Assembly: GCA_030512295.1 (NCBI GenBank)
Contig: JAULSR010000001.1
Coordinates: 2,937,001-3,001,000, forward strand
DNA length: 64,000 bases
Reading direction: 5' to 3'
Origin: Bombardia bombarda
Lineage: Eukaryota > Ascomycota > Sordariomycetes > Sordariales > Lasiosphaeriaceae
The notes below the pieces were generated by a model. It was not told the DNA's origin. It saw nothing but the letters and a program-made list of their open reading frames with translations, and searched no databases. Both the position numbers and the translations under genes were made by a program. Each line of letters begins with the position of its first letter. Within the stretch, counting starts at the first letter, position 1. This document shows, one piece after another, positions 40,179 through 51,605 of this stretch.

Positions 40179-41887
40179 TTACAGCTTATCCCTGGCCAGT
40201 TTCGCGTCCTCGAGCACTCCCGCCCTCTCAGCTTGCTCAATGATGAGCTTCCCGTAATGCTGATTGTGAACGGTGACTTTGATAGGGAAGGGTTCGTTTG
40301 TTGACTTGAGGTTGAGGGTAGTAAGCAATCTTCTCTTTAAATAGGGGTAAACGGGGTAAAACAAATTATAAACTAGGAAGAATGACGAACCGATTCAAAA
40401 TTAAAGCATTAGACTAGTCGCGAGATAGTGAATAAGAGACTTCTCTGAGCAAAACGGTACTTAACGCAAACGCGGCGTCCTCCTCCAAACTGCCACAGCC
40501 CATGGGTGATATCGCTCTCATGACCATTCATCCATCGCTCGGGGTAGAACTTTTCCGGGCTTTCGCAGTCGTCGCACACAACATTTTGGTTGATGATGAA
40601 ACCAACGCCGGCGGGGAAGTGGTAGCCCTCAAAGTCGATGTCCTTGGATGCCGTGTGGTCGGGCGTGGTGACGAAAATAGGGTGCCATCTCAGCCCTTCC
40701 TTGGCCATGGCGCAGATATATCCAAGGTTATCCATATCAGCCAGTGTGGGTAGTCGCGCGTCGGCGTCGGTGCCGCAGACTCGGTCGACTTCGGCACGCG
40801 CCTTGTGGAAGGCCTCGGGGTATTCTAGCGCGGCCATAACGATGACGTTGAGGGCCTCACGCGTTGTGTCGCTACCGGCTTCGATCAGCTGCATCCCTGC
40901 ATACATTGCGTCCACGTCGTTGTCGGTGTACTTGGTGTCGCCGTGTAGAAGGGTGTTGCAGATGAAGGAGGGCGGTGCTGTACCGGCAAGGACCTTGTCC
41001 CGCGCCGGCACCCACCACTCGCGGTATACATCGTAGTTACATTGCTCCAGTCGCTCCCAAAAACGGCCGCCACGGTTGCAGGAAGCGAGGTAGACGAGCG
41101 AGTTCCGGAAACCAGTCGACGATGCTGTGGCCAATGTTGCCCACGAAGATGATAACGCAGTTCTGCATGTCTTCGAGCTCTTTGGTAGACTTGGCCAGAC
41201 GCTCCCCGAGGGCGATACGATGGATAACAGAGTTTGCGTAGCGGTAATGGTGTCTGTACCACAGCTTAGGCTTGAGGAGATACTCGGCCAGCATCTGGGT
41301 GCTTTTGAGCTCTTGTCATTCGCCATACTGCTGCAGCGCCGTACCGGCGAGCAGGCTGTGCATGACGCGTCGAGGCTCGGCCCAGTCCTCCTGCATCATC
41401 AGGACCGAACGCCGGTCTCCGTGGCTGATGATGCCGCTCGACACGGGCATCGGGGTACGTTGGTTGGTGGCGCTGCCACGCTTTGCGATCAACTCTGACA
41501 CCACACGGTTGCTGTTGAGGAAAATCCAGGTCTTGGACCCGAGGTGCAGTGTTGCCATCTCGCCGTACTAGGCAAGCCCCTTGAGCTACATTGCAACGCC
41601 GTTAGTTTAACTCTAGCCGGAAGGGTTGGTGATGCTTACGAAGACGAAGCAGGATCATGACGGCCCTCTTTCAGGTCAAGCAGACTTCCAAAGAGAGGTA
41701 GACCGACCGGCCCGGGTGGCAGAACGGCCGGTTTCCCGTCCTTACATCTGCGCTTCCCGACTGGCTTGAAGTACTCAGTCAAGGCCAACAGCAGGAATGA
41801 GAAAAAAATGACGGTAACAATGAGGTAGAAGAGGAGAGGATGGTCGCCATGAAAGGCAAAAACCGCTTCCCGTATCTCGGATGGCAT
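40179..41887 (-). pseudogene. cytochrome P450, inactivated
   Basis: Recognisable microsomal P450. The N-terminus has a membrane anchor (about residues 18-40) and the proline hinge LPPGPVGLPLFG. An intron follows (donor GTAAGC at 41,639). Later parts carry the I-helix motif EAGSDTT, the ExxR motif EGLR, PERW, and a heme-binding region FGGGRRVCVK in which the Gly two residues after the Cys is Lys. Lesions: TAG at 41,568-41,570 and TGA at 41,316-41,318 (where relatives have Trp) inside conserved sequence; an extra base in the A5 run 41,059-41,063 that shifts the frame; TAA at 40,409-40,411 directly after the SRLV segment; and a degraded stretch before the C-terminal piece EPFPIKVTV (40,179-40,300). 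The phase across the first intron also fails to match. No functional enzyme can be made. The substrate is unknown. Confidence 0.85.
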
Positions 41888-43148
41888 GATTGCGTTTTGT
41901 TAAGAGAAGGAGATATGGATGTTCCAAACGAGTGATTTCGATGTGACATCTCGAGCCTTTTATGGTCCAGTCATCTATTTTACATGATTCAAACCCACAG
42001 GGGCTTGCATACGAGCCAAGAAAGAAAACCAACATAAAGTTGCATTTGACGACATTTGAGTCGCGGTAATGGACATGGAAAACAGTCCAGCTCCGATTTG
42101 ATGTTGGTCTCTGTCACCTAACAGGCATGCCCCTGAATGCTTTTCTGGGGAGCGTGGGGTTGGAAAGAGCCACCTATTGGCCGGAGTCGAAAGAGTTGGC
42201 CAAGAAAAGCAGGGGAACTGGGATCCGAGACCGATAAGAAACAAAATTCACAGAGTTACACTCAACGACATTCGAGTCCACAGGTTTGCCCTGCTTGATT
42301 CGCTGGGTATTGGGTTAGATAGAGCTAAAGCATCTCGGGGTATAGCTAAAATGTAAAGACCGCTCGCCGAGCGTCTCGCCTAACAACGGCCCGGTATTTT
42401 ATGGAGCTTCCTACATGGGTTGACATGACGACATGACGCTGTTGCAGACAAGCGTGGCTGAAGTGCATGTATCATAGCATCAGTCCCGTCTGGTCTCATG
42501 GAGCTTCAAGTAAAAGAGTTCAAAATAGGGGGGGGGGGATTGATATCAACCGCATCCCTTGACCGTCAGAACCCATTACCATTCAGACTAGTACGCAACC
42601 GAAATCTGAGATTGTTTTGAATTGCTATAATAATCTACTTGTCCACAACTACGTCGATGAAGTACGGAATGAACATGGCAAATAACTTTCAACCGCCGTT
42701 CATATATTCTGTCAGGGATTAGATAATAAATACCCATCAGTCTTATTATCAGGTTCATCACCGAAAAATAGCCGCCTTCCTCATGTTCCTATCTATGTAC
42801 ATCATAGTCATACACGCCTTATGCCCGCACTATATCAATACCAGAACCCAGTCAAGTCCCTGTTTTGACCTCCCTCTTCGTTTTTTTTTTTCAGCTGATC
42901 AGATCAGAAACCATACGTCTCCAAACCAAAATCGAAAGAAATTTAAGCTACACGTCCCAGAAGGTTATTGAGACCGCTAAACAAACTGCTAAACGCCTGA
43001 GTCCCAGCAGTAATAAAAGAAGATAAGCAAAATAGTCGAAAAGAAACCCGGAAAGGGATCAATAAGCTCAGCCACGCAATCCTGCAAAGCTGCTGCTTTG
43101 CCTCAATTTGCAGAAACAGGCACCGATTTTAAGCTTGAATACCAAACT
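41888..43148. other. intergenic, upstream of P450 pseudogene
   Basis: No gene was seen in 1.26 kb. It contains a G11 run (42,528-42,538) and a diverged 24-nt direct repeat (42,039-42,062 and 42,255-42,278) whose five differences are all transitions. It includes the former P450 promoter and the 3' region of the next gene. Confidence 0.55.
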
Positions 43149-44845
43149 TCAGTTTGTAGACGCCTCCCGTGAAAGAGTTCGACTGAGGCCAACCTCGGCC
43201 CACCACTCGTCGGGAATATCCTCTCGACGAGCCAAATTGCGCACTATGCGCTGCATCCCACCGATACCACCGATCAGCTCCATCGGATCATCGCCACTGT
43301 TACTACGAGTAATGTCGGCATACGATGGCCGAACTGTACGCAGGGAGGGGAATCGGGTCAGAGGATTCTGCTCCATCTCGTCGTCTTCGTCGCCCTCCGT
43401 CTCGGAATTCTCACACGGTGACTCGCATGGGGGCTCGAATAGGGACTCATTGACCACATCCGGACCAGTGAACGAGGTCGCAGATGATCGGGTAGAAGCA
43501 CTCTGAGAGGCGGCCGCCGACGCCGAAGCAGACGCTGACGCTGAAGCAGAGGCAAAAGAAGAGCCCACACTGGGCGGCTGTGGGTCAGGAGTTAGAGTAC
43601 TCAGCAGGGTATCCCAGACATTGTCGCCTTCAGGGCTGAGGCTCCTGTTGCGGTCACCCAGGCCATCCAGTCGAACCCGCTCTAGCTGTCGCAGCTGATC
43701 ATCATGGCGACGGCTCAGGCCTCGACCGACTGCCTGGGAATAAAGACCAGCAGCATCATTGTCTCGCGGTCGGTTCATTAGTCGCGTTATTCTGCGCAAA
43801 ATGCGATTATCTCCACCAGTCCTGGATACTTCGCCGGCAGACCGTGGCTGAGGCTGCAGGTCCTGTAATTGGGAAAAAGGCGGTAACCGGGGTTGTATAT
43901 CCTGTGATTGAGACTGTAGAGGCTGTAACTGGGCCTGTACCTTGGAGTATCAGAATGAGACCCGAGAGTAGTAATGAAGGGGGGCGAGAGGAATGCTTAC
44001 TGATTGATTTGGGGCCTGGGTAGACCTGATGCTAGATATCGCATAGGGCTCGACCGTGAAAGATGAGTGGTAGCGGCGGCGGGGCGCCGACGAACCAAGC
44101 TCAGTCTCAAAGTCACGTACGAATCTATCGGGAGAAGCGGTACGGGCCTGCTCGTCACGGGCCCCATTGTCGTGCCGTGGATTCGATTCAGCATACAGGT
44201 GAGCCCACCGTTCCCCGAACAAGGCGACCACGTGATCGTCTAGTGTGCCGACCATGTTACGCAGCGTATGTCGGTCATTTTCGGAGGCGCCTGGGGTGGT
44301 AGAGGTGGTGTTTGCATTGGTGTTGGTCGTCGTAGAAGAACCAATAGGTGTGTCGAATACGGGCAGCCGACGCGTGGGCGGATCAGTGGTGTATGCCGCC
44401 GCAGCACCTGCTAGGACGCGACGGCGACGCTCACGCACCTGCTCACGTGTTTGCTGTGCTTGATCGGTGCGAACGACGCGAGTGCGCCGAATTGAAGAGC
44501 GCGCTTGTGAAGGTCCCTTTTCCGATGCAGCTTTGTTTGGGAGATCGGACTCGACCGGTGCTTGATACAATCTGGCCAGGTAAAGAGGGCGAGTTAGCGC
44601 GCAAACTCTCAAACGTGGTTTTGAGAAGACAGAATAAAAGAATGGGGTGCTCGTGAAATACCACTGCACATTAAATGAAGACGATGCGACGCGCTTCTAA
44701 CCGTCAGAGGTCGAACGGATGCGACGTGTAAATGCTTATGTGGGAGATGGTCCGTGGGACAAGCGCAGGCGCGACGGGGCGGACAAGGCAGCCCACCACC
44801 AAAAAACACGGTTAGGGGAGGAGGGGGGACTGACCGGAGACCCAT
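43149..44845 (-). CDS. uncharacterised fungal protein, 455 aa
   Basis: I do not recognise a named family. The model has three exons: 44845-44835 (only 11 nt, encoding MGLR with a split codon), 44571-44001 and 43934-43149. Introns are 263 nt (donor GTCAGT, branch GCTAACT) and 66 nt (donor GTAAGC). Visible features: an Arg-rich segment REQVRERRRRV near residue 40, a structured-looking stretch DDHVVALFGERWAHLYAE, a Gln/Pro-rich part, a Ser-Ala repeat of about 25 residues, an acidic patch, and a C-terminal block ending RREDIPDEWWAEVGLSRTL that looks conserved rather than random. No signal peptide or membrane segment was seen. It is probably mostly disordered and nuclear or cytosolic. The tiny first exon is the least certain part. 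It is divergent from the dihydrofolate synthase gene. Confidence 0.7.
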
Positions 44846-45607
44846 CTTCAGGGTTTTATGGCTATTCGAGAGTCACGACTCTGAAGGTTTGACCGTTCAG
44901 CCACAAAAAGAGTAACGGAAATTGTTAACGAGTGTGGTGGTCGACAATCGGCGACTGCAACGGTGATAAATGCGACCGGTCAATTGATGGGTGTCGGATG
45001 CTGTGGTTGATGCGCCAAAGGCTCGGTCGCGATTCTGGAGCCCTCACGGGAAATGTCGTGGGGTTGTGAAGGGGGAAAGGAGGATGCGAGCGGCAAAAAA
45101 TGGAGGATTCCTTTTTGAGTGGTGGACACTTTTAACTGGGTAAGACAGGAGCCCCCTGGCAAGCCTTTGCCTAGTCTGCGCTAACTACACACTAAACTAG
45201 CGCTCCGCATAGCGCTACCCCTATAAATGCATTCTATCCGGCAGTCAGCAAAGCTAATTGGCGAGAAACACAAACATGTATATGTATGCATCAAAGCATG
45301 CTCGAACTATTGTAGCAATTTATGCCTATATACGAAGATGTTGGGTAAAAGGAGCCATGCATCGATCAAGGTCTTTGATGATCCCTGTTTCTGATCTTCC
45401 CATGGTTCGGTGGCCTGCCTGGGTAGCGTGCTTTAAAGAACAGCGGCGGCCAAAAATCAACAGGCTCACAGGCTGCGAGAGGGAAGGCATGATGGATTCC
45501 GTCATGTTTCCAAAACATACTTCATCCCTTCACCTCCAACAGACCGCATGAGTCACCACACCACCCCCCACCTCCCACCCCCCGCCACCATCATCACCAT
45601 CATCATC
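44846..45607. promoter_or_regulatory. divergent intergenic region, likely bidirectional promoter
   Basis: About 760 bases separate the 455-aa protein (-) from the dihydrofolate synthase (+), so both promoters lie here. A TATAAAT word occurs at 45,222-45,228, preceded by two copies of the palindrome AGCGCT (45,199-45,204 and 45,211-45,216). An ATC-rich microsatellite runs directly into the FOL3 start. No gene was seen. Confidence 0.5.
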
Positions 45608-46843
45608 ATGATTGACCTGGGGCTGGCCCGTATCGGCCGTCTCCTGCAGCACACACCGCAGACATGGAAGGCGATCCACGTAGCCGGCACAAACGGCAAG
45701 GGCTCCATATGTGCCTACCTCTCAGCCATGCTGAGCGCAAGCGGCCAGTCGTGCGCGCGCTTCACGTCGCCGCATCTCATCGACCGCTGGGATTGCATCA
45801 CGGTCAACGAGAAGCCCGTCTCCGAGTCCGTCTTCCGGGACGTCGAGAAGCTGGTCAAGCAGCGGGACCGAGACGGCCACATCGGCGCTACTGAGTTCGA
45901 GCTCCTGGCCGCCACCGCCTTTGAGATCTTCCACCGCCAGCAGGTCGACTTTGGCGTCATCGAGGTCGGCCTGGGCGGCAAGCTCGACGCCACAAACGCG
46001 CTAAAGCAGAAATCCGTCACCGTCATCGCCAAGATCGGGCTCGACCACCAGTCGTTCCTCGGCAGCACGCTCGAGGAGATCGCGCTGCACAAGGCGGGCA
46101 TCATGCGCGCCCGCGTCCCGTGCGTCGTTGACGGCAGCAACCCCCCGTCAGTCCTCGAGGCCATCGAGGCGCATGCCAGGGAGGTCGGGACGGACGTGCA
46201 TTACCCTTCAACCGCAGAGCTAGCCGAGGCCCTTCTCGCAGGGGGAGGGCTAGAACTAGAGCCTCACCAGCTCCAAAACCTAGCCTGTGCCGACCTGGCC
46301 TGCCGTCTGGCATGTCCCGACCACGACCACTCCCCCGCCCGGCTGCTCCCCATCGTCCGCCAGCTGCAGTGGCCCGGCCGGCTGCAGCAGCTGGACATCC
46401 AAAAGATCACAGGGCGGCAGCAGCCCGTCCTGCTCGATGGGGCTCACAACACCCAGTCGGCCCAAGTATTAGCTTCTTTTGTCCAGAAACACGTCCGCTG
46501 CGGCGCGCCGCAGGGCCAGCAGCCGGTAGTCTGGGTCCTGGCCGCAACGCAGGGGAAAGACATGGACGGCATCCTCGGCCTTTTGCTCCAGCCCGGCGAC
46601 AAGGTCGTTGCGGTGCGCTTTGGGCCCGTCGACGGGATGCCTTGGGTCAGGCCTACAGACCCTTCTGAGTTATTGCAGGTGGCGTCGCGACATGGCGTCG
46701 AGGCCCCTGATGATCTACACGATGCAGGCAACGATGTGGCAGCTGCCCTCACCTGGGCGTCCGCGAGGGCGGATGGTGGGCCCCTGGTCATTGCCGGGAG
46801 TCTCTATCTTGTGTCAAGTGTATTGCGACTGCTACGTGAGTGA
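45608..46843 (+). CDS. FOL3: dihydrofolate synthase (Mur-ligase family)
   Basis: Joins L-glutamate to dihydropteroate with ATP to make dihydrofolate, the step before dihydrofolate reductase. Intronless, 411 residues. The P-loop HVAGTNGKGS lies at about 24-33, EVGLGGKLDATN begins at about 119, IGLDHQSFLG follows, and DGAHN begins at 277, all signatures of the FPGS/DHFS family. The length fits monofunctional Fol3 (about 410-430) rather than the longer folylpolyglutamate synthase Met7. The start at 45608 gives MIDLGLARIGRLLQ, the usual family N-terminus. The frame is also open back to an ATG at 45548, which would add 20 low-complexity residues read from a CA/ATC-rich repeat; I consider that less likely. 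Localisation is cytosolic or mitochondrial; no clear targeting peptide from the preferred start. Confidence 0.9.
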   Translation: MIDLGLARIGRLLQHTPQTWKAIHVAGTNGKGSICAYLSAMLSASGQSCARFTSPHLIDRWDCITVNEKPVSESVFRDVEKLVKQRDRDGHIGATEFELLAATAFEIFHRQQVDFGVIEVGLGGKLDATNALKQKSVTVIAKIGLDHQSFLGSTLEEIALHKAGIMRARVPCVVDGSNPPSVLEAIEAHAREVGTDVHYPSTAELAEALLAGGGLELEPHQLQNLACADLACRLACPDHDHSPARLLPIVRQLQWPGRLQQLDIQKITGRQQPVLLDGAHNTQSAQVLASFVQKHVRCGAPQGQQPVVWVLAATQGKDMDGILGLLLQPGDKVVAVRFGPVDGMPWVRPTDPSELLQVASRHGVEAPDDLHDAGNDVAAALTWASARADGGPLVIAGSLYLVSSVLRLLRE

Positions 46844-47165
46844 GCAGTCGTAAAACAACAAACATCGAGATGTAGGAGATGACCATAGAGACGATGCTTC
46901 CCCCCATCCCGTGCGGATGCTTTTTGCCCCTTTCCTCCCTCTGCAATCAGCTCTATTATCTCTCTCCGGTTCAATGTCCTCGTGCCTCACTTATTGACAA
47001 AACTGCTATCACATGATCTCTCACGCTTTCCTAAGCCAGAAAGGCGGTCAGGGCAGTCAGGTCTAGAATTTCCACTCCATATCTAGTCCGACTAGTTTTA
47101 CTGCCTTAGTGCGACTTCACCCGCGACCCATCTTCCCCCCTCCCTCCATCCAGCCAGTTCACGAA
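46844..47165. other. short intergenic region
   Basis: A 322-base spacer between two genes on the same strand. It is pyrimidine-rich towards its right end, as expected for a fungal 5' leader. No gene was seen. Confidence 0.6.
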
Positions 47166-48129
47166 ATGCCTCCCCCAAATCACTTGATCATCGTTTGCGG
47201 ACATGCAATCTGGTGCGGAGGGCCTAAGAATGGCTGGGATGAAGCCGAGTGGTTAATTGAGAGCTACAAGCAAGGCGAAACGCCCACCTTTATTGAGCAC
47301 ATCAAGGCCGGTGTGCGGATCCTCCGCAGTGACGAGCGTGCTGTTTTGGCCTTCTCGGGGTAAGTCTGTGTGTCTATATGCATGTGCTTTCACCAAACAA
47401 GGTGTGCATCAAATCGCGGTCGCTAGGCTAGGTCATTTTTGACTGTTTTTGTCATTGTTTGTATCTAGTGGTCCGACTCGCGAAGAGACGGCGATCTCGG
47501 AGGCCCGCAGCTACTACAATCTCGCGGTTGCAAATTCCTGCTTTGGCTTCTTTCCAGCGTCACCGCCGCCGGCGACAACGACAAGCAGCAGCACTGACCC
47601 GCTGCTGCTGACCTCGCGCATCCTACTTGAGGAACGAGCGCTGGACTCGTACTACAATATCCTCTTCTCCATCATCGAATTCTGGCGCTGCCACGCCGTC
47701 TGGCCCGAACGTCTCACCATTGTCAGCCACGCCTTCAAACGAACCCGTCTAGTTGACGCTCACTGCGCTGCTATCGGGTTCCCTTTGAATCACATCGACT
47801 TTGTAGGTATCAATCCTCCCGGGGTAGACTCCTTGGGGCCAGTTCCTGGGTCAGTGAACGTAGCCGCAGATGGTCACGTCCTGCACGACAAAGCCACTGC
47901 TATGCTCGGAGTTCAGCTAGCAGTCGGACAATGGGCCGAGGATCCGCACGGGGTGGGGGAGGCGTTGGCTGAGAAGAGGCGGATGAGGAATTGCTGGAAG
48001 GTAGATCAGCGACTCTTTCTCAGCGCCGAGGAGCGAGTGCGTAGCGGCGTGCATACCAGGATGCTTCAGGATAGGGGTGAGGCGTTGGTCGATGATGATG
48101 AAGCTCGACCGTGGGGAGGAAGACCTTGA
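47166..48129 (+). CDS. DUF218 domain protein (yeast YOR238W-like)
   Basis: Two exons, 47166-47359 and 47469-48129, give 284 residues; the intron is 109 nt with donor GTAAGT. Motifs typical of the DUF218/YdcF-SanA fold are visible: LIIVCGHAIWCGG near the N-terminus, LAFSGGPTREE across the splice junction, and LTIVSHAFKRTRLVDAH in the second half. The frame is continuous across the intron and joins the conserved FSGG motif, which supports the model. No signal peptide or membrane segment was seen, unlike many bacterial relatives, so the protein is probably cytosolic. The biochemical function of the eukaryotic family is not established. It ends only 89 bases from the stop of the convergent hydrolase gene. 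Confidence 0.85.
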
Positions 48130-48218
48130 AAATCATAAGGCTGTTTGTTGTAGCTGTTTGTTGTTATTATTGCAGCGCAATTATCAATATCCTTCCTTAT
48201 GATTATTCGGTTGATTTA

Positions 48219-49437
48219 TTAAATCTTGGAAGCTCTCTGCTCGTCTTTAATGTCACTGTTGTTGCTGTCCGCGCTTGCCACCACCTCCGTGACGAACTGG
48301 ACAGCGTCCCGAACCATGCCGGCGCTAAAGGTATGTCCGATTCCAGGATAGACTCTGTCGTCAACGCTTATGTTTTCCTCCTTAAACAGGGACTCGGTAG
48401 CCGGTATAAACCACTGGAGGAAAGGCTCCGAGCACTGGTAGGGCACCAGCTTATCGTCGCCTCCCGAGCAGAGCAAGAACCTTTTGTCACGTAGGCGGTC
48501 GTGTAAAATCTGCCTTGTGCTCCCTCTGTCGTTATCGGCAGCATTATTAGGCTTTGGCACATCTGAAGTGCCAAAGAGGATGCCTTTTGGGTCAAACTTC
48601 TGGGAGGCGGCCACCAGGGCTGGGGGGAAGTCCTTGCTGCCGATGAAAGAAGCACCGCCATCCTCTGCTGAGTAAGTGGACAGCCTTGACTTCTTGGCAC
48701 GATCTGAGATCAGATCTGGGGGCTTATATCAGCATAAGAAGATTTAAAAAAGGATATGTGATCACTAACTCATGTAGTCAGGGCAGCCAATGACAACGAC
48801 GCCGGCGCGCACTCGCGGGTCAGCAAACATGAGCTGCCACACGCTGTGGCCGCCAAGAGAGACGCCCAGGGCCAGATGGTGATCAACCACCCTGTTCCTG
48901 ACGTCGTCATTATCCCCGTCGTCATGAAAGAGATAGCCGGCGACTGCATCCCTGTAGTTTTTATCCGTTAGCAGCAGACATGGAGGACCCCAGCAAGCAT
49001 CAGCCGGTCTGGGGGAAACAAGACTTGGTAACAAACAGCAAAACAGTCTGATCCGCCACTGCCCCAGCAACAATGCCAAACATGTCCTGGGCATGCGTCG
49101 CATTGCCTTCTCTCCAAGAGCCATTAGCGGGGTCGTGCACGAGGCGCGTGCCGTGGTTGCGCTGGTCAAATGCCAGGGCAATGAGGCCCCGGTGTTGTTG
49201 GTGGCTCTCGGTATGTGCGGCGTTCTCATTCCAGGCGGCTACGCACCGGGCTGCAATGTCGGCCATGTTGTCCTTGCTGCGGGTCCGCGGGTGATGCAGC
49301 CATAGGCACGAAACCCGGGATGCCGAGGGCGCTAGCTCTTGCAGTCCGTAGACGTCGACGAGAAGACCAGCCATGTGGATGGTCTTCACCGAGACGGTCG
49401 GCGGGGGAGGGAGGCTTTGCTCTGGTGATGGGGCCAT
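48219..49437 (-). CDS. alpha/beta hydrolase, uncharacterised fungal family
   Basis: Three exons, 49437-49037, 48951-48770 and 48715-48219, give 359 residues. Introns are 85 nt (weak donor GTTTGT but strong branch GCTAAC) and 54 nt (donor GTTAGT). The junctions give continuous family-like sequence, TVLLDAVAGYLFHD and GCPDYMNLISDRAK. Catalytic residues can be placed: nucleophile Ser165 in GVSLGGHS, Asp281 or Asp282 in GGDDKLVPY, and His322 in GIGHTFS. FDQRNHGTR is a conserved motif of this group. No secretion signal is visible. The fold predicts an ester, amide or lactone hydrolase; the substrate cannot be told from sequence. It converges on the DUF218 gene, and the 3' UTRs must overlap or be extremely short. 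Confidence 0.87.
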
Positions 49438-51605
49438 TTTTGCTGCCCTTTTGTTATGGGCCTTTAGTTGGTTGCCGTTGATGGAAGAACGAGAGTGTGG
49501 CCTTCAGCGCTAGAAGTAGCAGGATCAAAATTCCGACACCGCTGGTGGACGAATAATATGAGGTGAGCAGGGTTCAGACATCCGTCCGAATCAAGAAAGA
49601 GAATGGAAGCCAAGGACGGGACGGAGCGGGGGTTGGGAAAGCTTCCAAGGCGGACGGACGGGCGGGGCAGCCGGTGGGGGAGGGGTTAAGCCCCCCACCC
49701 ACGCTCGCTTGCCAGTTGCCACGCCACGCCCCGGCAATGGCCCCCGCAAGCCCCCCGCCTCGTGCTGCGTTGGTGGAGATCCCCGTCCCGCCTGCTACAC
49801 TAGGTCCCCCGCAAAGTCAGTTCATCCGTTCAAGGGATATCTATCCCAAGTTAGGTGCTTCGTACAAGTTGCATCCGTAAGTGGTGATTATTATCCCGAG
49901 TGTTCCAAAGCAAAGTACAATTACCACAGCAAAAAGAGGCTTGACCGCGCATCAGCGTCATCACAAACCTGTCCTAAGCTCAATTAGGCCATGGTTGGCG
50001 CCCTCAAGGCTCAAACAGCCTACAAAGCTCCACTTATCTGCTGACTGACGGGCAGAACAACCTACTGATGAGGGACTATCGAAACTACCACCCATCTCGA
50101 CTAAGTACCGAACTTCTCTCTCTCAAGCTGAGCATGTAAGGTAGGGTTATGTAGGTGTATTCAGCCTTGGCGCGGGGCTGTCTTTGGTCTTGTCCATCAA
50201 CAAAAACAGTCCGTTTGAGGTCTCCCAACTCCGAATTTCCCCTTCCCGCTGCACGCCATGTCCGGGTTACCAATATCAAGCAACATGGAACTGCAGTGCT
50301 TTGCGGCGGTGGTGCGGCGGTGGGCATGCGTCGGGCAGGGGTGGGGCTGGGCTCACTCATTTCATCTCATGGCACGCGCGTGGGCTGTAACGCAAGCAAG
50401 GCAAGGCTGTTAGTGCCAAAGCACTGTGGTGCCAATCGATGGAACGCTTTCATCGGATAAGCAGAGATGACATCTTGCTGAGGTTGAAGCTCTTTTTGTG
50501 CCTCAGGCAATTATACATACTCAAACCTCAAACGAACGACAATGCCCCAACCATCATCCCAGGTGGCGCGGCGCGCGCGGGAAACACCCCAGAGCAGGGA
50601 TGTTAAAAGGTAGCAGGGGGGCCATTAAAGTATGCGTACGTCAACTCGATGATGTGGACTGGACCATTGGAGGGGCGAACATTTAGGCAGACGTATAACC
50701 AAAATAGGAGACAAGGCGACACCGGAGTGAAAGTGCGATTAGTTAGGTAATCATTGCAAATAATATGGTAGTAAATAATAGTGATAGAAGCGGTACGGAT
50801 ATGTTCATCCCAACAAGATAGTAATAGTACTGTACATGTATCTCCTCCTCGAGAGGCTCTCTATGCCTCGCCTTTCCGAGTTTATATCTAAGGTATCCAC
50901 CCCCTATCATACATACAGACTTCGCCTCTTTTCACAGCTAGCTAGCTAGTTCGCCCAAAAATTCCAAAGATTAAAAACAGAAAAAGAGGATAGAAGATCG
51001 ATCGCTCTGTCAGGCCGGCTCCGTAGGTAGTCGCTCGTATTTACTGTTATCGACCCCATCGCCGCCTGCCCCGTGTAGCCCACTCTGCCGAATTGTAGTA
51101 AGTAAATGACGGAGAGAGAAAGAGGAAGGAGGTTATGACACTGCCCGATCACGTAAAAGACACAAACGCCCAAATTCCAAATCTCACGTCTGTAGTGACC
51201 CGCTCGCCTTGTCCATGCTTGGTATTTCGCAACCTCCCCAACCTCTCCAACGCCGTACCGAGGAAAGAAAGGCAAAAAGAAAAAGGTCCAAGCAAATACC
51301 CGCTGAACCCAAATGTCCTGAAAACAATGCCCGTAAAACTCCTCGTTCATGCATACTCCAAATCGTAGGCCCTCCAAAAGAAAATAGAGCCACGAAGAGA
51401 GGGGAATCATCATGAAAAGAAAATACAAATGCTGGAAAAGAAGAATCAGCGAAAAAAGAAACCAAACCAAAATGAGAGAAAGAGAAAAATGAAACACGGC
51501 CGGGACGACCGTCCTCCCAAAGTCTGTCGTTCAAAATAGCGGAAGCATCGGAAGCTCCAGAAAAAAGACGCTGAAGTCCAATGGGTGGCGGTCGCCGGAT
51601 GGTTC
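49438..51605. other. intergenic, 2.2 kb
   Basis: Lies between the 5' end of the hydrolase and the 3' end of the zinc-finger gene, both on the minus strand. The plus strand at about 51,120-51,500 is A-rich, which on the minus strand gives a pyrimidine-rich 3' region and a spurious 183-codon frame. TACCTAGGTA-like words occur sparsely. No gene was seen. Confidence 0.55.

Noticed and set aside
41568..41570. The TAG in the P450 as a 3' splice site instead of a stop
   Set aside because: Using it as an acceptor still leaves the intron phase mismatched with exon 1, and the sequence before it already reads as conserved P450 protein. Other lesions kill the gene anyway.
50946..51497. 183-codon minus-strand frame rich in Phe and Leu
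   Set aside because: Pyrimidine-rich 3' region of the zinc-finger gene; hydrophobic runs come from composition.
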